Source: Saccharopolyspora galaxeae
Lineage (GTDB): Bacteria > Actinomycetota > Actinomycetes > Mycobacteriales > Pseudonocardiaceae
Length of the DNA stretch: 64,000 nucleotides
Assembly: GCF_016526145.1 (NCBI RefSeq)
Contig: NZ_JADDUE010000005.1
Location: 248,001 to 312,000, forward strand
Direction: 5' to 3'
The position numbers and the translations under genes are program-made. Positions 7,038-15,281 of this stretch are shown piece by piece (the first letter of the stretch is position 1; every line of letters begins with the position of its first letter). The notes beneath the pieces are model-generated. The model had not been told where the DNA came from, did not search any database, and saw only the letters and a list, made by a program, of their open reading frames with translations.

Positions 7038-10007
7038 TCATTCCGGCTCCAGGTCGGACGTGAAGGTGTGGGTGCCCGGGCCCGCGGAGAAGACCGCACC
7101 GGCGGCGCTCTCCTCCGCGACACCTGGCGATCCCCTGCAGGAAACTCGCCCCGGCAGCTGGACCCGCGCCGATGCGTTCGGCGGAATGCGCACGGTGAGC
7201 GTGAAATCCGTCCCGTCGCGCCGCCATCGCGTCTCGATGCGCCCCGCGGGCGCGCGGTAGTGGCCTTCGGCCCACCGCAGATCGCCCACGGGCTTCGGCC
7301 GGATCAGCAGTCGCCGGAAGCCGACCGAGCCGGGTTCCTGGCGTATCCCGGCGATCCCGGTGTGGAACCACTCGTCGATCTGCGTGAGGATCATGTGGTT
7401 CAGCGAGTTCACCATGTCCCACTGCTCCGGGATCGTGGTCAGCCCACCGGGATTCTGCGGGTGATCCCGCAGGAACGCGCCATAACCCGGCACCTCGTCC
7501 CGGCGCAGCGCCGCCCACAGCACGTCGTCGCGGTCGGCGTCGCGCAACACCCGCACCACCGGGCCGAGTCCGATGTGGCCGGCGAGCAGCCGCGGACCGT
7601 CCCGATGGTGGATTCGGCCGAGCAGCGCATCCAGCACCCGCGGGCGTTCCGCTTCCGGCACCATGCCCGCGTCGAGCGGGAGCGCTTGCGCGGCCTGCGT
7701 CGCGCCGGAGGTGGCGCCGTCGCCGGTGTAGCAACCCAGCTCGGCGTCGAAGAAGCGGTCGTGGAACGCGCCCGCGATCGCCTCCGCGAGCGCGCAGAAC
7801 TCGCGGAAATCCGTTGTGCGGCCGAGGATTCCGGCCATGTCGGCGAGCCGCCGGGTAGTCAGGTAATAACCCCAGGTCCCGGTAAGCTCACCCGAGGTGT
7901 CTTCCGCTCCGACCCAATCGCCGAGCGGCCCGGTCACCAGATGGCCGTTCGCTTTGCGCCGGCTCAGGTAATCCAGGTAAGCCGTCATGGCCGAGTAGTG
8001 CTGCGCCATCGTCCGGGTGTCGCCGTAGAGCCGGTGCAGCAGCCACGGCACCAGCACGATCGCGTTGCCCCAGTTGACCTCGTCGCCGAAATCCCCGGTG
8101 TAGCCCCAGTCGTAGACCGGGGCCTTCAACGCCACGTTGCCCGCCCGCGGACCGCGCCCCGCCTGACCTTCGACGAGGTGGCGCTGCATCGTGCGCAGGT
8201 ACGCGGAGAGGTCGAAGTGCCGCGAGAGCACGCCGATCGGATGCGTGTAGTCCGCGCCGTAAGCCAGCTTCTCCCGGCCGGGGCAATCGGTGAGCACGGA
8301 CATCAGGTTCGCCGCCACCGAGAAGTGCGCCATCCGGTGCAGCCGGTTGATCCGGCCGTCCGAAGTGCGCACTGCTCCGGCAGGCGCCGCATCGGCACGC
8401 AGTTGCAGTCCGCGCAGTCCGGGCCGGATCCCTTCCGGTGCGGCGACTTCGACGAACCGCATCGCGAAGTACTGGAACGCGGGCCGCCACCGCTCCCCCT
8501 CCGGTGAGCCCGCTGCGATGTAGGTGTGCAGCACGTCGGTGCCGCGGGTGGCGTCGCGGATCGAAGTCTGGTCCACGCGGCCGTCCTCGGTCAGCGCCTC
8601 CCCCGGCCGCAGGCTGATCGCGGTTCCCGCGGGTACCGGAGGCAGCCGCAACTCCGGCCACCCGGCGATGTTCTGCCCGAGGTCGAACACCTGGATCCCC
8701 GGCTCCGGTTCGCGCACCGTCACCGGCTCCCACTCGCGGACCACGCGCACCGGCGGGCCCGCGCGCCGCACCAGCTCGGTGGCCAGGTTCGGCGGCGCCG
8801 CGGGCATCGCGTCGATCCAGCCGGTCCTGCTCCCGTCGCGGCGCACAGCTTCGGCGGAGTGGTCGGCGCCCGGCTCGTCCCAGCCGGGCTGCTCCCGGCG
8901 GGCGTCGTGATCGGTGCCCGAGAACCAGTTGTCGGTGACCGCCGGGCCGAGCGCGGTGCGCCACTCCGGCCCGCTGACGATCGCCTCCTCGCGGCCGGCG
9001 GTGGTGAGCTCCAGCCTCGCCAGCATTCGCGGCGGCACCGCGGCACCGGCGCTCGGGTCGACATCCGCCACCGGGTCGCCGGACCCTGCGACAGGCGTGC
9101 CGGCGGGGTGCGCCCGCTCCAGCGGCGGCGCGAAGGTGATCGACTCGTCGCCGAGCGCGGTGATCCACCGGTCCTCCAGCTGCTCGCCCTCGCCGACGTG
9201 CACGGAACCGCCCACGAAGTAGCCGCTGGTGCCGGTGGCCCGGACCGAGTCGTCCCCTGCGCGGGCGTCCGCGCTCAGCACCCCCGAGGCGGTGTCGTGA
9301 CTGGTCCACCACGAATACGCGTCGCGCAGACCGGAGTTCGTGCCGTCCCGGTGCACGTGCGCGGTGCCGTGGCCCAGCCGGACGCCGAGCGTGTTCGGCC
9401 CGCACCGCACCGACTCCGTGACGTCGTAGGTCCGGTACTCGGCGGATCGCTGGTAGTTCGAGTTCCCCGGGGCCAGCACCTCGTCGGTGACGGGGCGGCC
9501 GTTGAGCGTCACGACCTGCACGCCGAGCCCGCACACGTACAGCCGCGCGCGCCGGACCGGACCGCTCACCCGGAAAGCCCGCGCGAAGATCGGCAGCGGG
9601 TCGCCCGGCCCGCGCCGCGGATGCGCGATCCAGCGCGCCCCGCCCCAGTCCGCGCGCGTCAGCAGGCCGGTTTCCCAGCCGGCCCATTCGCTCCAAGGCG
9701 ACCAGCGGTCGTCCTGGTCGCGCACCCGGACCCGCCACTCGACCCGGGTGCGCGCGGGCAGCCGCGGGCCGCCGTAGCCGAGTCCGGCGCAGCCGGATTC
9801 GACGACCCCGCTGTCCCACAGCTGTTCCCCGCGTTCGTCGAACACCTGGACTCGGCAGGCGCTCTGGTGGCCGGAGTCGCCCAGCAGCCGCCAGCTCAGG
9901 TCCGGAGCCGGATCGTCCACGCCGAGCAGTGGACCGTGCCTGCCGGCCCCCAACCCGCCGACCTGCAGCTCACCGACCCGCGGCCCCGCGACCCGGAGTC
10001 CGGTCAC
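7038..10007 (-). CDS. Alpha-L-rhamnosidase, GH78 family
   Basis: 989 residues from GTG 10007; no signal peptide is seen, so probably cytoplasmic. The domain order is that of bacterial GH78: an N-terminal fibronectin/beta-sandwich part (RVEWRVRVRDQDDRWSPWS), a beta-jelly-roll part (RLYVCGLGVQVVTLNGRPV), the (alpha/alpha)6 barrel and a C-terminal beta domain (FRRLLIRPKP). The barrel has VLTDCPGREKLAYGADY, the segment holding the catalytic acid, and MVNSLNHMILTQIDEWFH. A ~70-residue insertion around residues 240-310 splits the jelly-roll region. It lies 167 bp upstream of cysC on the same strand, so co-expression with the sulfation operon is possible. It would release terminal L-rhamnose; the natural substrate is unknown. 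Confidence 0.85.
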   Translation of the reverse strand: MTGLRVAGPRVGELQVGGLGAGRHGPLLGVDDPAPDLSWRLLGDSGHQSACRVQVFDERGEQLWDSGVVESGCAGLGYGGPRLPARTRVEWRVRVRDQDDRWSPWSEWAGWETGLLTRADWGGARWIAHPRRGPGDPLPIFARAFRVSGPVRRARLYVCGLGVQVVTLNGRPVTDEVLAPGNSNYQRSAEYRTYDVTESVRCGPNTLGVRLGHGTAHVHRDGTNSGLRDAYSWWTSHDTASGVLSADARAGDDSVRATGTSGYFVGGSVHVGEGEQLEDRWITALGDESITFAPPLERAHPAGTPVAGSGDPVADVDPSAGAAVPPRMLARLELTTAGREEAIVSGPEWRTALGPAVTDNWFSGTDHDARREQPGWDEPGADHSAEAVRRDGSRTGWIDAMPAAPPNLATELVRRAGPPVRVVREWEPVTVREPEPGIQVFDLGQNIAGWPELRLPPVPAGTAISLRPGEALTEDGRVDQTSIRDATRGTDVLHTYIAAGSPEGERWRPAFQYFAMRFVEVAAPEGIRPGLRGLQLRADAAPAGAVRTSDGRINRLHRMAHFSVAANLMSVLTDCPGREKLAYGADYTHPIGVLSRHFDLSAYLRTMQRHLVEGQAGRGPRAGNVALKAPVYDWGYTGDFGDEVNWGNAIVLVPWLLHRLYGDTRTMAQHYSAMTAYLDYLSRRKANGHLVTGPLGDWVGAEDTSGELTGTWGYYLTTRRLADMAGILGRTTDFREFCALAEAIAGAFHDRFFDAELGCYTGDGATSGATQAAQALPLDAGMVPEAERPRVLDALLGRIHHRDGPRLLAGHIGLGPVVRVLRDADRDDVLWAALRRDEVPGYGAFLRDHPQNPGGLTTIPEQWDMVNSLNHMILTQIDEWFHTGIAGIRQEPGSVGFRRLLIRPKPVGDLRWAEGHYRAPAGRIETRWRRDGTDFTLTVRIPPNASARVQLPGRVSCRGSPGVAEESAAGAVFSAGPGTHTFTSDLEPE

Positions 10008-10169
10008 CGGCCACCCCCGCTCACGATCGCCAACGCCGAGGCTGTTTGTACGCAGCGCACCCCACCCCGTCAACACTCCACAGTGGACAGGTGCCGCGCC
10101 CCGGCGCGCACGCTTATCCTCGGCGAGTCGCCCGGACCCCGAACGAGGTACCCAGCGGAAGAGGCCAGC

Positions 10170-11660
10170 ATGGAAGCTCCGTCAGCCCCGCCGACCGTGG
10201 CGCTCGGCGGCCGGGCAGGCCGCTGGATCATCGTGGCCACCATCCTCGGCTCCGGGGTCGCGTTCCTGGACGGTTCGGTGGTCAACGTGGCGCTGCCCGC
10301 CATCGGCCGGGACACCGGTGGCGGGTTCGCGGTGCTGCAATGGGTGCTGGACGCCTACCTGCTCACGCTCAGCGCGCTGCTGCTGCTCGGCGGGGCGCTG
10401 GGCGATCGCTACGGGCGGCGGCTGGTGTTCCAGATCGGGCTGGTGGTGTTCACGCTCGCCTCGCTGGGATGCGGGCTCGCGCCGGACGGCGCGGTGCTGA
10501 TCATCGCCCGGCTGGTGCAGGGCGTCGGCGGGGCGCTGCTGGTGCCGGGCAGCCTCGCGCTGATCAACTCGACGATCCGGCCCGACGACCGGGGGCGGGC
10601 GGTGGGCACCTGGGCCGGGCTGACCGGGGTTTCCTCCGCGCTCGGCCCGTTCGTCGGCGGCTGGCTGGTGGACGCGGTGTCCTGGCGCTGGGTGTTCTTC
10701 ATCAACCTCCCGATCGCCGCGGTGGCGCTGGTGGTCACCGCCCGGCACGTGCCGGAAACCCGCAGCACCGGCGTCACCGGAGCGCCGGACCTGGCCGGAG
10801 CCGCGGCCATCACCCTCGGGCTGGCCGGGGCGATCTACGCCCTGATCGAACTGCCCGTGCACGGCTGGAACGTGCTGACCGCCGTGGCGCTCGCCGCCGG
10901 AGTGGCCGGGCTGGTGGCGTTCCCCTTGGTGGAGTCGCGGACGAAGGGGCCGATCATGCCGCCGGCGCTGTTCGCGAACCGCCAGTTCACCGGTGCGAAC
11001 CTGACCACGTTCACGGTGTACTCGGCGTTGAGCGGCGCGCTGTTCCTGCTGTCGCTGCAACTGCAGCAGACCCTCGGCTACTCGGCGCTGGAGGCCGGGA
11101 TCGCCACCCTGCCGATCACCGTGATCATGCTGCTGCTGTCCGGCCGGATGGGTGCGCTGGCCCAGCGAACCGGCCCGCGGCTGCCGATGACGATCGGCCC
11201 GTTCGGCTGCGCGGCCGGGCTGGCGCTGATGACCTTGGCGGTGCCCGGATCGTCCTACCTGACCGGTGTGCTGCCCGGAGTGCTGGTGTTCGGGCTCGGC
11301 CTGGCGGTGACCGTGGCACCGCTGACCTCGGCGGTGCTGGCCGCGGTGGAACCGGCGCGGGCCGGGGTGGCTTCCGGGGTGAACAACGCGATCTCCCGGC
11401 TGGCCGGGCTGGTCGCCGTCGCGGTGCTGCCGCTGGTGGCGGGCATGACCGGCCCCGGTGCCACGGTGGGCAGCGGGTTCGGCAGGGCGATGGTGATCTC
11501 CGCGGCGGTGTGCGCGCTGGGCGGAGTGCTTTCCTGGTGCACCATCGACCGCCGCTGCCCCGTCGAGTCCGTCGCGGTCCCGGGCCTCAACCACGCCTGT
11601 CAGGACCCTTGCACCCAACACGGCTCCATCGAGGAGCGAACGGACCGTTCGTCCCGCTAG
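10170..11660 (+). CDS. DHA2-family (EmrB/QacA) MFS drug exporter, 14 TM
   Basis: 496 residues from ATG 10170. The first helices read FLDGSVVNVALPAIG (the conserved D in TM1 of DHA2 exporters), then GALGDRYGRRLVFQ (motif A) and RLVQGVGGALLVPGSLALI (motif B/C region). Fourteen hydrophobic segments fit proton-coupled multidrug efflux. It is divergent from the rhamnosidase with a ~160 bp gap, and no regulator is adjacent. The last eight codons lie inside an inverted repeat that also forms the end-of-gene hairpin, so the C-terminus may have been extended by that repeat. Confidence 0.88.
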   Translation: MEAPSAPPTVALGGRAGRWIIVATILGSGVAFLDGSVVNVALPAIGRDTGGGFAVLQWVLDAYLLTLSALLLLGGALGDRYGRRLVFQIGLVVFTLASLGCGLAPDGAVLIIARLVQGVGGALLVPGSLALINSTIRPDDRGRAVGTWAGLTGVSSALGPFVGGWLVDAVSWRWVFFINLPIAAVALVVTARHVPETRSTGVTGAPDLAGAAAITLGLAGAIYALIELPVHGWNVLTAVALAAGVAGLVAFPLVESRTKGPIMPPALFANRQFTGANLTTFTVYSALSGALFLLSLQLQQTLGYSALEAGIATLPITVIMLLLSGRMGALAQRTGPRLPMTIGPFGCAAGLALMTLAVPGSSYLTGVLPGVLVFGLGLAVTVAPLTSAVLAAVEPARAGVASGVNNAISRLAGLVAVAVLPLVAGMTGPGATVGSGFGRAMVISAAVCALGGVLSWCTIDRRCPVESVAVPGLNHACQDPCTQHGSIEERTDRSSR

Positions 11661-11684
11661 ATCGGTCGAACGGTCCGTTCGCTC
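11634..11684. repeat. Convergent-gene inverted repeat, copy A (terminator-like)
   Basis: Perfect 18-bp arms (11634-11651 and 11667-11684; GAGCGAACGGACCGTTCG and its complement) separated by 15 nt. It spans the stop codon of the MFS gene and separates it from the convergent gene that ends at 11698. Each arm also holds the short palindrome GAACGGACCGTTC. Copies B-E occur at other convergent junctions in this window. Confidence 0.85.
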
Positions 11685-11697
11685 GGAACGACCGCGC

Positions 11698-11949
11698 TCA
11701 CTGCGGCGAGCACTTCTCGAACGGCCACTGGTGCGGCGGGCGGGCGCTGAGCTCCTCCGGCGGCTCGGGCAGCCGCACCGGCTCGCCCGCGAAGTGCGCG
11801 ATGACCACGACCCGGTCGGCCGAGCGGTACACCGCGAGGTCCTCCCCGCCGCTCGCGCGCAACGCGGGCACGCCGTGCGCGCGCACCCAGGCGAGCAGTT
11901 CGTCCCGCTTGCCCTCCGGCGCGCGTGCCTCCCACATCAGCGCGTTCAT
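11698..11949 (-). CDS. Small protein, fourth gene of the aromatic decarboxylase operon
   Basis: 83 residues (start ATG 11949, overlapping the vdcD stop by one base as TGATG). The sequence begins MNALMWEARAPEGKRDELLAW and includes LAVYRSADRVVVIAHF, a pattern resembling dimeric alpha+beta barrel (ABM-like) small proteins. It ends in a Pro-rich stretch with HQWPFEKC. I do not recognise a named family. Its tight coupling to vdcD argues that it is made with, and may assist, the decarboxylase. The longer open frame reaching 12114 is a shadow of vdcD. Confidence 0.7.
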   Translation of the reverse strand: MNALMWEARAPEGKRDELLAWVRAHGVPALRASGGEDLAVYRSADRVVVIAHFAGEPVRLPEPPEELSARPPHQWPFEKCSPQ

Positions 11950-12176
11950 CAGCTCGTCCGGCGCAACGGCGGGATCGCGGGAACCTGCGGCGCCTCGTCG
12001 ATGTCGGCCTGGGTCATCTTGAACGCGTCGGGATAGGACTCGCGCTTGGTGCGGCGGTCCGGTTCGGTGCTGCGCCAGGTGTAGAGGCAGCGTTCGCACT
12101 GCCAGACCTCCCACACCCCGGCGACCGGCGACACGGCCAGCCGCCGCAGTCCTTCAGCGGCGCAACGAGGACACAT
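11949..12176 (-). CDS. vdcD: Non-oxidative hydroxyarylic acid decarboxylase, small subunit D (VdcD type)
   Basis: 75 residues with the family's zinc-ribbon-like N-terminus MCPRCAAEGL, then WEVWQCERCLYTWRSTEP and a Pro-rich tail VPAIPPL. The CxxC pairs and the WxxxQCxxCxxTWRS pattern match VdcD/PadD-type subunits, which are needed with subunits B and C for vanillate or 4-hydroxybenzoate decarboxylation. It lies 17 bp downstream of the UbiD-family gene. Confidence rests on the motif and on the conserved B-C-D gene order. Confidence 0.88.
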   Translation of the reverse strand: MCPRCAAEGLRRLAVSPVAGVWEVWQCERCLYTWRSTEPDRRTKRESYPDAFKMTQADIDEAPQVPAIPPLRRTS

Positions 12177-12193
12177 CGTCGGCTCCTCTCGTC

Positions 12194-13609
12194 TCACTTG
12201 CCCTGCAACGTGCGCAGCCGGGAAATCCACCGCTCGGTCTCCGGCAGGTCCCGCACCGGCTGGCTGTAGTGCCCGCGCGTGTCGGGCGCGACCGGGGTGG
12301 TCGCGTCGATCACGAGCTTGTTGCTGATCCCCGGCGGCTGCGAACCCGGGTCCAGCTCCAGCACCGACATGTTCGGCAGGTTCACCAGATCGCTGGCCGG
12401 GTTGACCTTCGTCGACAGCGCCCACATCACCTGCGGCAGGTCGAACGGGTCCACGTCCTCGTCGACCACGATCACGACCTTGGTGTAGCCGAGCCCGTGC
12501 GGCGTGGTCATGGTGCGCAACCCGACCGCGCGGGCGAAACCGCCGTAGCGCTTCTTGGTGGACACGATCGCCAGCAGCCCGTGCGTGTACATCGCGTTGA
12601 CCGCCTGCACCTCGGGGAAGTCCGCGCGCAGCTGCTGGTACAGCGGCACGCAGGTGGCCGGGCCGATCAGGTAGTCGATCTCGGTCCACGGCTTGCCCAA
12701 GTACAGCGACTCGAACAGCGGCTTGCTGCGGTAGGAGATCCGGTCGATGCGCACCACGGTCATGTTCCGGCCGCCGGAGTAGTGCCCGGTGAACTCGCCG
12801 AACGGGCCCTCGATCTCCCGCTTGCGGCCCTCCACGACACCTTCCAGCAGGACTTCGCAGCCCCACGGCACGTCGAACCCGGTCAGCGGGGCCGTGGCGA
12901 TCGGAGCGGGCGCGCCGCGCAGCGCACCGGCCATCTCGTACTCGGACTGCTCGTAGCCGAGCGGGGTGCCCGCCACGACCGTGATCAGCGGGTCGTTGCC
13001 GAGTGCGATGGCCACCGGCAGGTCCTCGCCCTTCTCCTCGGCTTTGCCCAGGTGCAGCGCGATGTCGTGCATCGGCACCGGCTGCATCCCGAGCCGGTTC
13101 GGGCCTTTCACCTCCAGCCGGTAGGTACCGACGTTCTGCTTGTCGAAGTTGTCCGGGTCGTCCGGGTCGCGCGAGACCACCGCGGCCTTGTCCAGGTAGA
13201 AGCCGCCGTCGCCGTCGTTGAGCCGGAACAGCGGCAGCACGTCGAACAGGTCCACGTCGTCGCTGGTGTTGGCCGCGAACGGCGGATCGTCGCGGCGCTG
13301 CGGGGCGACCGGGAAGTCTTCCCAGCGGCGGATGAACTCCTCGACCTGCTCCCGCGTGGACGTGGAAGGCGGCAGGCCCATCGCGATGGCGTGGTTGGCC
13401 CAGGAACCGTGCGCGTTGAGCACGATCCGGGGGTCGACGAACCCGTTGACGTCGTCGAAGTAAAGCGCGGGCGCGTTCTCGCCGAGCCGTGCGGCGGCGT
13501 TCGCGGCCGCGCCCAGGTCCGGTTCCGGTTCGACCCGTTCCGGCACCCGCAGCAGCTGCCCCTCCTTCTCCAATGCGTCCAAATAGGACCGCAGGTCGTC
13601 GTAGGCCAA
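12194..13609 (-). CDS. vdcC: UbiD-family hydroxyarylic acid decarboxylase, subunit C (VdcC type)
   Basis: 471 residues; a prenylated-FMN-dependent decarboxylase of the UbiD family. The family signatures GPFGEFTGHYSGG and GTYRLEVKGPNRLGMQ are present, as is the segment YLIGPATCVPLYQQL. The chosen start is TTG 13609 because AGGAGG sits 5 nt upstream and no ATG or GTG there fits the family's N-terminus (AYDDLRSYLDALEKEGQLLRV follows). It acts with the UbiX-like and D subunits to decarboxylate a hydroxybenzoate, probably vanillate or 4-hydroxybenzoate; the substrate is inferred from gene order. Confidence 0.9.
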   Translation of the reverse strand: MAYDDLRSYLDALEKEGQLLRVPERVEPEPDLGAAANAAARLGENAPALYFDDVNGFVDPRIVLNAHGSWANHAIAMGLPPSTSTREQVEEFIRRWEDFPVAPQRRDDPPFAANTSDDVDLFDVLPLFRLNDGDGGFYLDKAAVVSRDPDDPDNFDKQNVGTYRLEVKGPNRLGMQPVPMHDIALHLGKAEEKGEDLPVAIALGNDPLITVVAGTPLGYEQSEYEMAGALRGAPAPIATAPLTGFDVPWGCEVLLEGVVEGRKREIEGPFGEFTGHYSGGRNMTVVRIDRISYRSKPLFESLYLGKPWTEIDYLIGPATCVPLYQQLRADFPEVQAVNAMYTHGLLAIVSTKKRYGGFARAVGLRTMTTPHGLGYTKVVIVVDEDVDPFDLPQVMWALSTKVNPASDLVNLPNMSVLELDPGSQPPGISNKLVIDATTPVAPDTRGHYSQPVRDLPETERWISRLRTLQGK

Positions 13610-13668
13610 GATCTCCTCCTCACCGCTCGCCGGATGCCCATCGGCGGCTCGTTCCCGGACGTACCGGC

Positions 13669-14256
13669 TCAGCGCTCGTCGTCCCGCCGCGCTTCGGCGA
13701 GCCCGTTCCACCGGCGGGCGGCGGGCGCGGGCAGGCCGAACTGGTCGAGCACCCTGGCGACCACGTGGTCGACCACGTCCCCGACCGACGACGGGTTGTT
13801 GTAGAAGGCGGGCATCGGCGGAACCATCACCGCGCCCATGCGCGAGAGCGCGAGCATGTTCTCCAGGTGGATCTCGCTGAGCGGCGTCTCCCGCGGCACG
13901 ACCACGAGCTTGCGGCGTTCCTTGAGCACCACGTCGGCCGCCCGCCCCACCAGGCCGTCGGCGAACCCGGTGCGGATGCCCGCGAGGGTCTTCATGCTGC
14001 ACGGCACGACGACCATCCCGTCGGTCCGGAAGGAGCCGGACGAGATCGAAGCGCCCTGATCACCCGAGCCGTGCACCACGTCGGCGAGCTTGCCGACCTC
14101 GCGGGCGCTGTAACCGGTTTCCAGCTCGATCGTGGTGCGCGCCCAGCGGCTCAGCACGAGGTGCGTTTCCACCTCGGGCTGCTCGTGCAGTTCTTCCAGC
14201 AGCCGGACGCCCAGCGGCGCCCCGGTCGCCCCGGTCATCCCGATGATCAGCCGCAA
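13669..14256 (-). CDS. vdcB: UbiX-family flavin prenyltransferase, decarboxylase subunit B (VdcB type)
   Basis: 195 residues starting MRLIIGMTGATGAPLGVRLL, the flavin-binding N-terminus of UbiX/Pad1. VVPCSMKTLAGI, VPRETPLSEIHLENML and PAFYNNPSS are the prenyl-phosphate and FMN-site segments. It makes prenylated FMN for the UbiD partner encoded 59 bp downstream. It is the first gene of the decarboxylase operon and is divergent from a MarR gene whose probable operator lies in its promoter. Confidence 0.92.
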   Translation of the reverse strand: MRLIIGMTGATGAPLGVRLLEELHEQPEVETHLVLSRWARTTIELETGYSAREVGKLADVVHGSGDQGASISSGSFRTDGMVVVPCSMKTLAGIRTGFADGLVGRAADVVLKERRKLVVVPRETPLSEIHLENMLALSRMGAVMVPPMPAFYNNPSSVGDVVDHVVARVLDQFGLPAPAARRWNGLAEARRDDER

Positions 14257-14280
14257 CGCCGGACCTCCCGCCCACCGAGA

Positions 14281-14309
14281 ATAATAGTTCGTATGCGAAC
14301 GTTCGTCTA
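14281..14309 (-). promoter_or_regulatory. vdcBCD promoter with embedded MarR-type operator
   Basis: On the minus strand, TAGACG (14304-14309) and TATTAT (14281-14286) are spaced 17 nt and would start transcription about 18 nt before the vdcB ATG. The spacer holds a 14-bp inverted repeat, GTTCGCATACGAAC (14287-14300), partly overlapping CGAACGTTCG. An operator between -35 and -10 suits repression by the divergent MarR protein, relieved by an aromatic acid. The sites are visible; the regulator link is inferred. Confidence 0.65.
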
Positions 14310-14580
14310 CATACTAACACCTGGTGGCGCGAACTGCCCGCGGCCACCAGGCCACCGGGTACCCGGAACCGCCCGAACCGGACCGGCGTGCGCAACCGCG
14401 CAGCGGCCGGGATCTAGAATGGCGGGCCACCGATCAGCCGGGCCCGCGGCCGCCGGGGGCGAGCGAATACCGGGCAGAGCCAACGACGGGGGGGCGGCAC
14501 ACGGCGCCGGCGGGCGTAACGAGGTTCCCCACCCACTACGCAACCGTTCCGAGACACCCTCAGCGGGAGGAGCGCGCCAA

Positions 14581-15108
14581 GTGCAGCACCTGGAGCACGT
14601 CGTCTTCCACCTCATGCGCCGGGTCCTGCAGGACCACGGCGCGCGCTGGCAGTCCGAGCTGCCCCAGCTCACCAAACCGCAGTACGCCGCACTCACCGCC
14701 ATCGACGAACATCCCGGCATCGAGCAGACCGCGCTGGGCCGCCGCGCGGCCATCGACAAGGCCACCCTCGCGGCCATGCTCGCCCGCCTCGAACAGCGCG
14801 CGCTGATCGAGCGCACCGTGGACAGCTACGACCGGCGGCGCCGCGTGCTGCACCTGACCGCGGACGGCAGGCGGGTGCTCGCGGACTCGCACCGGCTCGC
14901 CGAGAAGATCAACGGCGGGATGCTGCAGCGGCTCACCGCGACCGAGGCCGATCAGCTGCGCGAACTGCTGGCCAAGCTGGCCGCCGACGAGAGCGGCGAA
15001 CTCGCCGCACCGCCCGAGAACGCCGCAACCACCGAGAACAGCGCACCCCCGGAAAGCGCCGGGTCGCCGGAGCGCGCACGCCCCCCGGAGGCCCCCGCCG
15101 AGAGCTGA
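14581..15108 (+). CDS. MarR-family regulator, probable control of vdcBCD
   Basis: 175 residues from GTG 14581, preceded by GGGAGGAG; an upstream ATG at 14419 would add an unlikely leader. The winged helix spans about residues 30-100: LTKPQYAALTAIDEHPGIEQ, then KATLAAMLARLEQRALIER and the wing DRRRRVLHLTADGRR. The last 35 residues are a low-complexity Glu/Pro/Ala tail (PPEN, PPES, SPERARPPE), unusual for MarR proteins. It is divergent from vdcB, whose promoter holds a matching palindrome. Confidence 0.85.
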   Translation: MQHLEHVVFHLMRRVLQDHGARWQSELPQLTKPQYAALTAIDEHPGIEQTALGRRAAIDKATLAAMLARLEQRALIERTVDSYDRRRRVLHLTADGRRVLADSHRLAEKINGGMLQRLTATEADQLRELLAKLAADESGELAAPPENAATTENSAPPESAGSPERARPPEAPAES

Positions 15109-15281
15109 TCCGACACGCCCGCGCGCACCACCCCGGACCAGCGCGAATGGAGTAGCCGCGGCGCGTCCGGTCGGTCACACTCGCAGCACACGCGCGGCCC
15201 CGCGCCCACGCGCCACCGGCGACGGCCCCGGCCGTCACGACGCGCGCCGAGCGCGGCACACCGGAACGCACGCCGAGAGCG

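Noticed and set aside
8526-10169. Very long plus-strand open frame upstream of and continuous with the MFS exporter
   Set aside because: It is the antisense of the GH78 gene; composition is Arg/Gly/Ala/Pro-rich without family motifs, and the exporter has its own start at 10170.
11634-11684. Transposon terminal inverted repeats
   Set aside because: The arms enclose only 15 nt and no transposase or target-site duplication is present; the family distribution at convergent junctions fits terminators.
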